This document shows positions 1 through 14,964 of a stretch of 64,000 bases of DNA, one piece after another. The stretch comes from Diprion similis (taxonomy: Eukaryota; Arthropoda; Insecta; Hymenoptera; Diprionidae), in the NCBI RefSeq assembly GCF_021155765.1, contig NC_060107.1, positions 2,090,501-2,154,500 of the forward strand. Direction: 5' to 3'. The notes below the pieces were generated by a model. The model did no database searches. It was not told where the DNA came from and saw only the letters and a program-made list of their open reading frames with translations. Position 1 is the first letter of the stretch. Each line of letters starts with the position of its first letter. The translations under genes were made by a program, and so were the position numbers.

Positions 1-805
1 AACAGAAAGAAATCGAGGATTTGAAGTTAGCGGAATTGCAATCCAAATTTTCCGATCTTAAAGCCAAATACTCTGCTGCTAAAGAACAAAACAACGATCA
101 TCGTATCAAATTGCAGAAAATTCAAGAGGCGAAGCAAATTACGAACACGGGGACGACGTCGCTATCAGTCCTCTCAAGTCCACTCCTCGGAATGAGTTTC
201 GCTAAACCCGAGGTATCGTATTTGAGTATAACCGATCAGCGTATTTTTGGACGTTGAATATTAAATACTCCGAAGGATTTGAATAATTTAAAAAACGCAA
301 CGATTTACATTTCGTTTAAATTAGGAAAGTATTGCATTACTGTCATTTCCAGGGAAGTATGATATCATCGACACCCGTTCATAGTCCGCCTGGGACTGAA
401 ATGACACATTTTGATATACCTTCCGACCTAAGTAGCATTGACGGAATGCAGACAGTAAGTTCATTTCATATCTTGATTAGGGTCTTATATTCTGCACGAA
501 GAACAACTAATAATTTTATGCTGTCTATTCAGATTGCAGAAATAGAACGCGGGTATGAAACGTTGAGTCAGTCTAATAAAACCGACGCTGCAAAATTGAA
601 TCAAACAGATAGGACAGAAAATACTGGCTCAAACTCATCTGCAATTGGTGTGGTAAGATGATATTCTATCCACATGAACTCCACTGACATTATTATTCAA
701 ACGAACGTTCATGCGGTTTACTATTTTTTTTTTTTGTTCCTTCATTTTCAGGTACCACAACAGAGAAATATAAAATCTTACAAACCATGTTACAGACGAA
801 AGTAA
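1..805 (+). CDS. 3' end of an unidentified coiled-coil protein gene (partial)
   Basis: Four in-frame coding pieces join with clean GT-AG junctions: 1-212 (entering frame at base 3), 353-454, 533-652 and 752-805, ending in TAA at 803-805. Together they give about 161 C-terminal residues. The first exon encodes a charged heptad-rich helix (lysine, glutamate and glutamine with regular leucines), which I read as the end of a coiled coil. It is followed by a low-complexity serine/threonine/proline tail containing SSTPVHSPPGTEM, which has several proline-directed S/T-P phosphosite-like motifs, and a basic C-terminus (SYKPCYRRK). I do not recognise the family; a cytoskeletal, Golgi or centrosomal coiled-coil protein would fit but is not shown. 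It is transcribed towards the glycerol kinase gene. The 5' part lies outside the window. Confidence 0.6.
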
Positions 806-1502
806 ACATGGACGTTAAAGCGTTACAAATTTTTTTTTTCACACATAATAATAATAATTATTATTATTATTTCATAAGGATTCACGGATGCAATGAATTC
901 AGGACATTACTTGAAATCAATGAACAAACGACGTAAATACCTTCATTATTCATACAAAGTCGGGTGTTTTTTTTTTTTTTTTTGTTAGATTTTCAACTTT
1001 ATTTTTATTACCAACAAATAATACAGAATATATATATAATATATAATAATATAACCAAAATGATGAGCGTAGTTGGTCTGTGGTTCCGGAGTAGAACGCT
1101 GCATTTATAATTTTTCACATACTTTCAATAGAAACCACTGTCTAAGTGTATCTTTATATGGGATCTGGTGTATAAACATTCTTATCCATCACCAATTTAC
1201 ATACATAGTATCATAATAAACAGTCTGCAACAATTGTATAAATATAGATTAACTTTATTCAATTTGACGGATCTTGTACAAACAGACGAATTTCAGCGGG
1301 CTGGACAGAATGGATGTATTTCAAAAGATACTACAAGTTGTGTATAGCGCTCTGTATACACTAGCCGTAGCATCTTTTGGGATATGTCTGTTCTATCCGA
1401 ACCACCAAAACACATCTGTTTCCATAGAACTTGTCGAATTTAGGTCTTTGTAGGTAATATATCACTGTACTGTGAAAACTAGGTATTCACAGTTGCACAT
1501 TG
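806..1502. other. convergent 3' spacer between the coiled-coil gene and glycerol kinase
   Basis: AT-rich non-coding sequence between two convergent stop codons. It holds poly-T runs near 831-839 and 967-983, a short ATA/ATT-rich stretch near 847-871 and TA-rich sequence near 1029-1053. It probably carries both 3' UTRs. TTTATT, the reverse complement of AATAAA, is seen near 1253 and could serve the minus-strand gene. I see no gene here. Confidence 0.6.
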
Positions 1503-4056
<2,554 letters not shown>

Positions 4057-6643
4057 GTTTACATAAATTATAATGTGCGCATCGGTGAGTGCCAATCGTC
4101 CTATGATCGCCCTTCGTTGTATAGTAGTAGTTATGTAATTAAGATCATAAAACAGAGGCTACGAGATGAGTGATATTATCATAACCTACAAATATGCTGT
4201 GTGACCGATAAACAAATTTGTAAGTTAGATCTTAGATCGGGGCTCGACGGTATCCCCGCATTATCTGGGGCTCTATGGTTTGTGGACCATGATACGGAGT
4301 CACGCATTCATGCATTCAGGCGAATGAAGTATGTAAATAATTGGAATAACCAAAAAATAGATAACGAAGCATGATACGCGGTGTACGTGTGTGCGTGTGC
4401 GTGTGTGCGTAGTTGCTAATGAACGATGCGCCATCAAACATGACGGGAGACCTTGATGAGTTGCACACGTTGATAGAAGTCAAAAACACGTGGCAGTTAG
4501 CGGCCACGATTTTTGAGGGTATTAATCATCTTTCAGAACACCGTGAAACGTCATTTGTTTAATCAGGGTGTTCGACAGGGGGGTAAAAATAATAATACCT
4601 ATCCAGAGGGTTGATTATTTTCTGTACTTATTTCTTCAATAGTCGTTATATTTGTCACGTTACAATCGTAACAGGAAACACGAGTTCGTCAACAAACTAC
4701 GAGATTCGAGTCACGTCGCACGTTCGAACCGCGCCAATTTTAAATCGTTTCCCGTTGATGCAGGAAAAAAAACGAATTTTCAACGTGAATAAGTAACGAG
4801 GATTGATTTCTTGTTCTCCGATTAATACTCAGATCGGTCAGACTGCCCAGACAGCCAGTACATCGATAATTTGACGATAATCTGGATGAATTCGTTATAG
4901 AGTTTGAAATACCGCAAAAACCACAAATTGCCTAATCGAGCGCGCGTTGCCAACGTTGAGAAAATTTTCCAGAGAACCGAAGAGTGGTAACATCTTCGAT
5001 CAGCGGGCGAGCGAGCAGCACTCGTCTCATTTCACTTTGTGTTACCGGTAAGGAGTGTTGCTCGTTACTTCATCCCCGCAAATTATCTCGTATACCGATT
5101 TCAGCCGTATTAGAATATCGCACTAATAACGCCACAATCGACATCGCATAGTGATTTATATATATTGTTTTTAAAACGTTACAGGAGGATTGATGGTAAA
5201 CTGGCGGCGTAATAAAGATTTATTACCTGGCGGGATATCTTTATTACGGTAGAGTGAGTATCTTCTTCTTTCTACCAGCATTCTTTTTTCTCCTTCTATC
5301 TCTCTCTCGCCGTCTCTCTTTTTTTTCTCTATCTCTGTCACCATTCGGGCAAGTGATTATAATAATTTTCGATCAGCGTTAAAAACCCCTCGATTTTTCA
5401 TAAATCATTTATCAAATCTCAACCAGAGTCTCGGATGTTAACAGGTTCGTGGAATAATAGAATAACGCGTTCGTAAATGTACTCAGTCGTTTGTTGAAAA
5501 ATATTTCCGCATCAAATTTATACCGAATTCAATGTAAAACTTTTTTTTCACTCCCCCTCCTTTTCCTAGCTTTTTCTCACTCTCTCTAGCACTCTCAATA
5601 TGATTGAGATAAATTTTCGAAGAGGTTAGCAATCTCGTGACGTGTCAAGCGAGCACTCCATTCCATATGGTGGTCACTGGCTCCACTACTGGTCATTGAC
5701 ATGCTGGCATTCAATAGAATTTCACATTTAAATTACTTCTCAAAATTTCGGATTCAATCGACCTCTTCCGCGACTTATTGTACGACAATAATTCGACCGC
5801 ACGGATAATGTTACAATGACTTAATTAATTACCGTCGATCTTATTTCTCTTTGCGGTTGAAGATTATTTTTTAGCGAAAAAAAATTTCACCATAATTTAC
5901 GGTGGGGTGTGTCTCGCATGATGATTTTTATTTTCCATTTTTAGTTAATACTTCAGGGTATTGGAAGATTTTTTTTTCCTCAAATTTATTATCTCGTTAT
6001 TTTTCCAAATCGAATCCTTCCGAACTTCCTGGTTTTTTTTTTCCCTTAATGATTATTATTATTATTATTTTTTTTTTTACTTTTTCGTTCCTTTTTCGTC
6101 CACAACCTTATCACGTTCTGAATAGTAGATAACGGGTTAACCTAAAAAAAAAGACACTAGAATAGAAGTATTACAAAGTCACTTCTATGTGCTTATGAAT
6201 GTATGCGTGAATATCTGTGCTAGCTTATCACTATACTTTAATATTTCCTCTCCGTTCGCAAGATTCTTATCGCCTCCCATACAAATGAGAGTTCTTAGAG
6301 ACTCCCATAGGAGCGAGGATAAAAAAGTCGTTTGAATGAGAATCTAAAACTTTTATTCAGAGGTGTAATAACCTGCTTATTGTGCAAATATTTGGTATCC
6401 AGTTCTAATATACCACTTTATCCAACATTCCAACTAATTAACAAATAAAATATCATCTCTAGGATTATAGGTTTCATATTTTTCCACCTATGACGAGGTG
6501 AAAAAAGTGAACGACTTCCAGCCAAGATTCAGTTTACTGTTTCCTCCTTTGCTAAATTACTTACGTGAAATATTTTCAATGTACTTTTTTGTCTGGGTGC
6601 AGTGCTACTGTAAGGACTTGGCACGAAATAGGACATCCCAAAA
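4057..6643. promoter_or_regulatory. divergent upstream region of glycerol kinase and vigilin, with likely vigilin 5' UTR
   Basis: 2.6 kb without coding potential between two divergent start codons. It contains a GT-rich microsatellite (4381-4410), pyrimidine-rich tracts at 5264-5330 and T-rich tracts near 5968-6085. CCG|GTAAGG at about 5047 looks like a donor and could end a non-coding first vigilin exon. The matching acceptor would be GGGTGCAG ending at 6602, giving a 41-base leader in exon 2 (6603-6643). The leader exon is an inference from splice-site shape only. Confidence 0.4.
4381..4410. repeat. GT-rich microsatellite
   Basis: Imperfect (GT)n/(GTGC)n run of 30 bases in the upstream region of glycerol kinase. 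Ordinary simple repeat. Confidence 0.85.
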
Positions 6644-9600
6644 ATGCAGCAGCAATCAGTAATGGAAGAGGGTACGGCCTATGAGCCACCCACATACAGC
6701 TACGATGAGACCTTCCCGGTTCTCCCCGAATCAGCCAGCCCAATCTCCAGCAGCCCCAATCCCCTTTCAACGAAAAACAACAGTATGCGTGTTGGTTGTT
6801 CGGTCGTGACACAGGTACTGATCATTATTGTTGCTACTTGAGAAACCATAGTCTCGGATTCCTGATTTTCCTCTTATTAGTGCATTTTTTCTCATGAAAA
6901 TTAAATTTCAGGTTTTCCATGTTCCTGTCGAAGAGCGCAAGTTTGACCATAGCGACAAATTTGGAGAAGGTGAATCGGTGAGAACCTGCCTTGCAATAAT
7001 GAAGGAAAGTGGTGCTCACATTGAGATATCATCCTCCAAAGATCAGTCATTGACATTTCTAGTCACTGGCAAACAAAACGAAGTCTTGGAAGCTCGACGT
7101 CGTATTCTGACAACGTTCCAAACCCAGGTAGACAAAAATATCCTGACTTGAATGCATGAAAAATACAATACTTGAAATTTTCATTTCACCTGCCATGAAA
7201 ATGTTCATGTCAGTCCTTTGTTATTTCTACTAAAAAAAAAAACAAAAAAAAAAAACAAAAAAAAAAAACGATGATACTTGATAATGTTTATTTTACGTAT
7301 TTTTAAAGTACCATCACGCCGTACGGATATTTATTCAAGCTTTTACAGCCGTCACTTTATTATTTCTCACAACTGTATGCTTTGAGCATGGATGTATTTG
7401 ACATTGGCGTTTAAGTTCAATCGGGCCTATTATTGACATACCATGTAATTTCAGGCGAATAAACAACTCAACATTCCTAAAGAACATCATCGCTGGATCC
7501 TGGGCAAGCAAGGACAGAGATTGAAGGATTTAGAGAAGACGACAGCTACAAAAATTCAAATACCTTCAGTGCAGGATCAGTCCGATACGATAACAATCAC
7601 TGGCACTAAGGAAGGTATTGAAAAGGCTGAGCATGAAATCAAAGTGATTTCCGACGAACAGGTAAATTTTTTTCCTATACCGAAAAAAGACGTGGCTTCC
7701 CAGTTTTGCTGGCGGACATTTGATAACAATATTTTCTCCCTCTTCAAATTTCAGTCAAAAAAGGCTTTCGAGATTGTTAGTGTGCCAACGATTTACCATC
7801 CTTTTATACATGGTCCCCGTAATGAAACTCTAAATGCAATGATCGCTGAAACCGGGGCGCGTATAAACATTCCTCCGCCGTCGGTACAAAAAGATGAAAT
7901 AACTATAGCAGGTGAAAAGGAAGGTGTTCTAGCAGCGAAAGAAAAGATCGAAGCTATCCACAGAGACATGGTACGATTTTGGGTGTTATATGAAATTTAA
8001 CGTTTAGGCGTGAAATAATATTCCAGTTTTTTGAATGTGTGCCTGATTGAATTCTTAGGCGCAAAGATGCACAACGGTGTCCGTTGAAGTGCCAAAATCT
8101 CAACACAAGCACGTCATCGGACCCCGTGGAAGTACCATTGCCGAAATACTGCAGCTTACTGGCGTCAGTGTGGAGATGCCTTCTGCAGATTCAGCAACAG
8201 GAACTATAACCCTTCGTGGCCCACAAGAGAAGCTTGGACTCGGTGAGATTTGATGCAAAAAATTCATTTCTGACAATCTATTGATCGCCGTGACTTACAA
8301 ATGAGCCTTATCTTCATTTTTTTTCTTAGCACTGGGTAAAGTTTATGAAAAGGCAAACAGTGTCCGTAGCACAACAGTCGAGGCTCCTGCTTGGATCCAT
8401 AAATACATTATCGGCCGTAAAGGAGCAAACATCAAAAAAATAACCCAAGACTTAAGCAACGTTCATGTGGAATTTACCAACACAGAAGATAAGATCAAGA
8501 TCGAAGGACCCCCTGAAGATGTAGAAAAAGTTCAAACTGAACTACAGAACATGGTCACTGATCTCATCGACAAGCTTACATTCGCCGAGCTTAACGTTGA
8601 TCCCAAATTCTACAAGCATATTATTGGGAAGAACGGAACGAACGGTAAGCAAGGGGTCGTTGTTTTTTACTATTCAATCTTTGTCAGTATTCACATATTA
8701 AGATATTTTCTAAACGTTTTCTAGTTAATCGTTTGAATGAGGAGACTGGAGTTGTGATCAACATATCTGAGAACGACGGGAAAAACCTTATTCGCATTGA
8801 GGGAAACTATGCTGGCGTAGAAAAAGCCAAAAAGGTAAGCTCATTTTTTGATGTGTGTAATACATGTACCAATATGAAATGTTGATCATCAGGAGCTCAT
8901 GGAGATGGTTGAGAAATTGGAAAATGAAAAGGAAAAGGACGTTATAATCGACCATCGTTATTACCGCAGCATTATTGGAAGCAAAGGCGATAACATCAAA
9001 GAAATCAGAGACAAGTTCAATCAAGTCCAAATAACTATCCCTGGACTAGGTAAAATATCGTTCAATATCACGTAGCAAAATTTGAAATTTGAAGTATTCT
9101 TAGCATTCAATACATTTTCTTTTATTCTTATAGGCGAAAAACGTGATGTGGTAAAAATTCGAGGCCCCAAAGAGGACGTGGATAAGTGCCACAAATATTT
9201 GATGAAGTTGGTCAAAGAGCTTAACGAGAATAGCTTTGTAATGGAGGTTCCTATTTTTAAACAATTTCACAAGTTCGTCATAGGTAAAGGGGGCGCCAAT
9301 ATTCGCAAGGTTGGTTTGGAACTCTCATGTCCTTGATTATTATTATCTCCTGATATAATCAGAGCGAAGTTGGAAAAAGATACGTATACTTATTACATAA
9401 ATTTATATGTATTTTTCAATTAGATTCGAGAAGAAACTCAAACGAAGATCGACTTGCCAGCTGAGGGTGAGAAAAGCGACGTTATCACTATAACGGGAAA
9501 GAAGGAAAATGTTGAAGAGGCTAAAGAGAAAATTCAAAAGATCCAAAATGAATTGGTACGGTTTACTTTTTTCCAGAATTTCTAATTGAATATTTTTATT

Positions 9601-12486
9601 CATTACTTTTCACCCTATTATTCAAAAAGTTACTTATTAATTGCAGGCAAACATAGTCACGGACGAGATTGTAATACCTCCAAAGTTTTACAATTCACTA
9701 ATTGGAACTGGAGGAAAATTAATTCATTCCATTATGGAAGACTGCGGAGGAGTTGCTATCAAGTTTCCAACTGCCGAGAGTCAAAGCGATAAGGTAATTA
9801 AACGCCTGGGAATGAGATTCCACTTTGCAAAAGGTATTGGTAATTAGAGTGCAAGTAAAACATTGCTACTATTCAATAGGTCAGCATCAGGGGGCCAAAA
9901 GATGACGTCGAAAAGGCAAAACAACAGCTTTTAGAATTATCCAATGAGAAACTTCTGTCTAGCTTCACTGCTGAAGTTCGAGCCAAGGCCCAACATCACA
10001 AATTCCTTATCGGAAAAAGCGGTGCGAACATTAAGAAGGTAATAAACAATTTGGTAATTCTCAAGTTCAATCGAGTGTTACTCGTGATTCCACGTAAGGC
10101 ATTTTTTGATTTTGATATATCTTTTTCCCCCATAGATCCGGGAATCCACGGGAGCACGAATTATTTTCCCAACTGACAAAGACGAGGACAAAGAGGTTAT
10201 CATGATCATTGGCAAGCAAGATGCTGTAGACAAGGCCAAAGCCGAGCTTGAATCTACCATTAAAGAAATAGTAAGCTTCCGTGGCTGGAATTCAATTCAA
10301 AACACAAAACAAAAGTAAATAAAAAAATTTATGGAAATTATTCTCACAGGACAATATCACAGAGAGTGAAGTCAGCATTGAGCCCAAGCATCACAGACAC
10401 TTTGTGGCTCGTAGAGGAGAAGTACTTCACCGAATCGCAGAAGAATGTGGTGGAGTTCAAATCTCTTTCCCACGCGCTGGTGTCGACAGCGACCGCGTTG
10501 TCATCAAGGGAGCGCTTGAATGTATCAAAGCTGCGAAACAACGTATGTTGGAAATTGTCCAAGAGCTGGTAAGTAGTAAATTTGTAATTGTAACCAATCT
10601 TTATAACTCAATTTAAACCTGAAGTCGTATTTTCCAGTGTATTATGTACCGAATTACTCATAAAAATTTTATTCACATTCTAAAAATCTTTGATTAAACC
10701 TGGTATATTCTTACACATTATTTTTACCTCACAGGAATCTATGGTAACAATCGAATGTATAATTCCGCAACGACATCACCGCACAGTTATGGGTGCTAGA
10801 GGCTGCAAGGTTCAGGGTATCACTGCAGATTTTGATGTGCAAATCAAATTTCCAGATCGTGTTGTGCAGGGTAATTATATCAATGCTTACCTTTTTATAA
10901 TGCACAGTTAATGTACTCTGAAACGAAAAAATATCGGTACAATTTGACACCATTTTACCGATATCAGTTGAGTAAAATTTAATTTTCAAATTTCCACACA
11001 ACTTTTTACAGAAGAACATCGTCCCGATGAACAAGTCAATGGCGAGGATGCAGAGGCAGTAGAAACCGTTCCTGCTTGCGATATAATCCGAATCACTGGA
11101 CAGCCAGACAAGGCAGAGGCAGCTCGACAAGCTCTTTTAAGTCTTGTTCCAATCACTATTGAGGTGCGTTGAGAAAGTTTGTTTTGTATGCGATATTCAC
11201 TTATAGATACGAATAATCTATTGATTTTTTCTCTCAGGTTGAAGTGCCGTTCGACCTTCATCGCTCGATCATAGGACAACGAGGTCGCGAAGTCAAAGAG
11301 CTAATGGAAAAATACGATGTACATATCATGCTGTCACCGGCTGAACAAAAATTAGATTTTATCAAGGTAATAAAATCTTCATTCAATTACAGATTTCAAT
11401 TTTGACGCAACTTGAGTAATTTTCTTTACCTATTTCTGTTTTCACAGATTTCTGGAACACCACCGTGTGTCGAAGAAGCAAAAGAAGCTATTCTGGAGAA
11501 ATGCAAAAATCTAGAGGCTCAGCGACAAGATAGAGCCTTAAAATCTTTTGAATTAAAGGTAACACTAGAACCTTTGTAAATATATATAAAAAAAAAATCA
11601 CGTATTTTTGTATATTTTAGCCCTTACTTATATTTGCATATCGTTTTTAGCTTGAAGTAGATCCAGAATATCATCCTAAAATAATCGGTCGCTCAGGCGC
11701 TGTAATAAAGAAAATTAGATCTGACAATGATGTTCAAATAAATTTCCCACGCATTGGGGATCCTGAACAACATATTATCACCATCACTGGTTATGAAAAA
11801 AATGCTCAAGACGCTCGTGACGATATAATGAAGATAGTCAACGAGCTGGTAAGTTTCAATGCTTTTATTCTTCTATTCGTTATTCGAAATTTTGTTTTTG
11901 TGATAAAGTAAAACACAATGTCCATGCTCTATAGAACGAGCAGTCCAAAGAAGAAGTCCATATCAAGGCAGCTGTACACTCGCGATTAATCGGAGCCAAA
12001 GGAAGGAATATTCGTAGAATAATGGACGAGTTTAAAGTAGACATCAGATTTCCACGAAATACCGATCCGGATCCTAACATTGTGACAATAATGGGGAGCG
12101 AGGATAACATCAACGACGCTAAAGAGCACCTGCTGAATTTGGAGGAGGAATACGTACGTTTTTGAATATGACTGAGAGTAAAAAGCAATAAATATGTACC
12201 ATGAAGCAAATGAAAACTAAATTTGAGTGATGCAATTTGTCCACAGCTCCAGGATGTCAGCGAGAACGAAATACGAAACAGTTTCCGTTCTCCGACTCAA
12301 CGAGATGAGGGAGGGTTGAGCGGCACTGAAAGCGAGACTGGATTCGTAGTTAAAGGAGGGCCATGGGAGCAGCAGCAACGAGCTGCTCCGAACACAGCCA
12401 GCGTTACGGAATTTCCATCTTTCGGCGGTTCCGCTGCTCCCATGCCTGCGTCTGCCCCATCTGGTCCTTGGGGAGCTAAGCGCTAG
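6644..12486 (+). CDS. Dp1: vigilin / Dp1, multi-KH-domain RNA-binding protein, 21 coding exons, 1242 aa
   Basis: A scaffold of tandem KH domains that binds RNA (mRNA, tRNA) at ribosomes and ER, and heterochromatin in Drosophila (known of the family). Exons: 6644-6814, 6912-7127, 7455-7661, 7755-7970, 8059-8242, 8330-8644, 8725-8834, 8893-9049, 9134-9309, 9424-9555, 9647-9793, 9880-10038, 10136-10270, 10350-10568, 10735-10870, 11012-11163, 11238-11366, 11448-11558, 11651-11848, 11935-12153 and 12247-12486. They sum to 3729 nt in frame. An in-frame TAG at 6629-6631 supports the start. KH loops in order include GKQG, GPRN (degenerate), GPRG, GRKG, GKNG, GSKG, GKGG, GTGG, GKSG, ARRG (degenerate), GARG, GQRG, GRSG and GAKG, preceded by a KH-like repeat with no GxxG. 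Human vigilin is about 1268 aa. The Gly/Pro/Ala tail ends GPWGAKR. Confidence 0.97.
7232..7268. repeat. interrupted poly-A tract in a vigilin intron
   Basis: Runs of A separated by single C residues inside the intron between vigilin exons 2 and 3. Simple low-complexity sequence. Confidence 0.8.
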
Positions 12487-12999
12487 AGTAGAGTAGAAGA
12501 CATCTTCTAATAAATATCGGTCGAGTTTATAAGCTAATGAATTTTAAGGTAACTTTCCTCTGACAAACGACAAGGGTAACACTGCTGCTGGGTGGTTCCC
12601 TGTTCCATTACTGATGCTGCTGCACACGACCTGGCCACTCTCTTGGACTTTGACACTGGTTTACTACACAATGTACGACGACATGTTTATATTTACAGTT
12701 CAAACTGACGTATTTATGTATCTGTAACTGCAACGCATAATAATCGTCGAAAAAAAAAACAAAAAATTTATTATAACACACGGTGACATACTACACTATA
12801 TAGGTATCAGATTATTTATAATGTAGTACATTTGGGGGTGATTTCAATTTGAACAGAAGCTTTTGTTTCTATCCAGTCGATATGCCTTGTAGATACAGAT
12901 ATATTGTACTTAAGACTGTGGCTTCATAGGAATTAATTTGCGTACTGTATATTCTTCAGATATGTCGATTCTATACGGATCAGACACCGTGGTGGCTAA

Positions 13000-13033
<34 letters not shown>

Positions 13034-14590
13034 TAACATCTATTAATTAGCCAAGCATAATATTTTGTTTATTTATTTATAACTTTTTGTATATAAATTC
13101 CAATTTCTGTGTTGGACGTTATAATGAAATTGGCTAGCAAAGCCAGGCATTGATATTAACTGCTGAATGTTAAATGGAGAAAATTAATGGAAAATTTCTA
13201 AAACTGTATTAGGTCAGTTTAAAGAACATGTTCCTATACAATATATACTGAATCTATTGTAGAAAATTAGCGATTATAATCCACGTACACATATACTGCT
13301 CTAAAAGAAAAAAACGGCACACTTTCAATTGCTTGCTTTTCAGAATTTACAAATTTACGCTTAGTTAAAATAGTTTATTAGCACGACGTAAATCGAGATT
13401 TTTTAATAGTATAAATGTATACTGAAAAAATATGAATTTTTTAAAATATGAGTGTTATCCTGACAACAATGAGACATGAAAAGGCACGAAAAAAAGATAT
13501 CTATATATATATATAACGCATATCCTGTATTGTCGATTTGAGTAACTTCTATGTTGATATGAAAAGCAAGGATTTTCTTCAATACGGATGACTTTAAAAA
13601 TACGAAAACGCTTTGGGAACATAATCTTTATAAGACCTTTCAATTTAGTAATTGATTGACAACCCAGACTAACTATTATAACAAGATGTGTCCAGTTGTA
13701 ACTGGCGTTGTTAAAAAATAAGTAAGTACTCTACATTCAGATAGGGTATACGATACTGTTCAGTGTGTGAATTTTTATTTATTCAATCTTGTTTTACAAC
13801 AACAACAACTTTGGTGTATGATATGAAAAATCATATATACCAATGTATGAGGCCAACTAGTTAAGAAAACTATTCGGTTCAAGTGCCTTGTCTACTTTCT
13901 TCAAAGACAGCTCATTTTCAATTGTTGGAGGAATGTGAATATTAGGTTTATGTATATGATATTGATAATAATTATTGTATGATTAACCATGTGTAACCAG
14001 AAGAATATTGCATATATACCACTGTCAAGAGACGAGCAAAAAAAAAATGACAGCTAATAATCATGGATTAAAGAATTACCGAACACAGCACACTGAAATT
14101 TTCATTACTATATTTTTCAGATTTACAGCAACATTTATAAAAAAAAAAAACCTATTTTGAATTACCAATATTAATCAATGCACGTTTTATCAAATACATA
14201 ATACATTAATTATACACACATATTAATATTGCATGCATACATTCGTACTATACATACACATTCAATCGATAAAATAACTGATTTAATTTTTAACCAATTT
14301 ATTGTTTTTTTTTTTTTTTTTTTTTTTTTAGTAACGAGAATGCAGTAGGAAAACGTCGAGTAGGTATGTACAGGTAGACATGCATGCGCCTGACGCTGAG
14401 GGCGACGGCAATTCGATAAACACGAAGACTATGCCTGATTTTCGAGCGATGTTTTAACCGCGAATTATGATGCTTCGGAATTCACAATCGGAACGTACTG
14501 TTCAGTGTGTATTGGATAATTTGGTCAGTGTATTTATACTAAATTTATATCTATTTGGTATTTAATATACACACGATAGGCGTGTGAGAC
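12487..14590 (+). other. vigilin 3' UTR and spacer
   Basis: 2.1 kb of AT-rich, non-coding sequence after the vigilin stop. An AATAAA lies at 12509-12514, only about 23 bases past the stop, so a longer 3' UTR using a later signal is more likely. A T-rich run lies at 13009-13034 and a 25-base poly-T at 14305-14329. I see no gene. Confidence 0.5.
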
Positions 14591-14631
14591 GGTGAAACAA
14601 ACCGTCCAATTGAAATTAGAAATGTCTGCAA

Positions 14632-14672
14632 ACATTGAAGATGAGTTATATGTGCCTATAGCCGAAAGGAAA
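14632..14672 (+). other. possible orphan first coding exon
   Basis: An ATG at 14632 opens MSANIEDELYVPIAERKG, followed at about 14672 by a GTGTGG donor-like sequence. The acidic start followed by a YVP..ER segment resembles the N-termini of some RNA-processing proteins such as DEAD-box helicases, but the similarity is too short to name. No continuing plus-strand exon is seen before minus-strand genes take over at 14965. It could be an alternative or unfinished exon, a gene remnant or chance. Confidence 0.2.
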
Positions 14673-14964
14673 GGTGTGGTAAAAAACATACGAAATTCAT
14701 TCAGTTTTAATAAATATATTAAAATACGGAGAACGATAACTTGCCTTGAATTTTTTAAAAGGTTTTTAGAGATTTTTTGATATAAATGTTCAAATTTTGT
14801 AAATCTCTTTGCATTTTATGTGCATTGATAACTTTCACGATTTCTGGCTGTACAAACACAGCATATTTGAATAATATAATAATTAAGAAAATTTAGGCAA
14901 ATCTTTTTCTACAATTCCTGCGAATTAAGACTCGTAAGAGAATATCCACTTCATTTACAATCCA

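Noticed and set aside
4719-4736. GTTCGAACC resembling a tRNA T-arm (B box)
   Set aside because: No A box, acceptor stem or cloverleaf pairing can be fitted around it.
10344-11279. Long minus-strand open frames opposite vigilin exons
   Set aside because: They are antisense shadows of KH-domain exons; splice junctions and family motifs are all on the plus strand.
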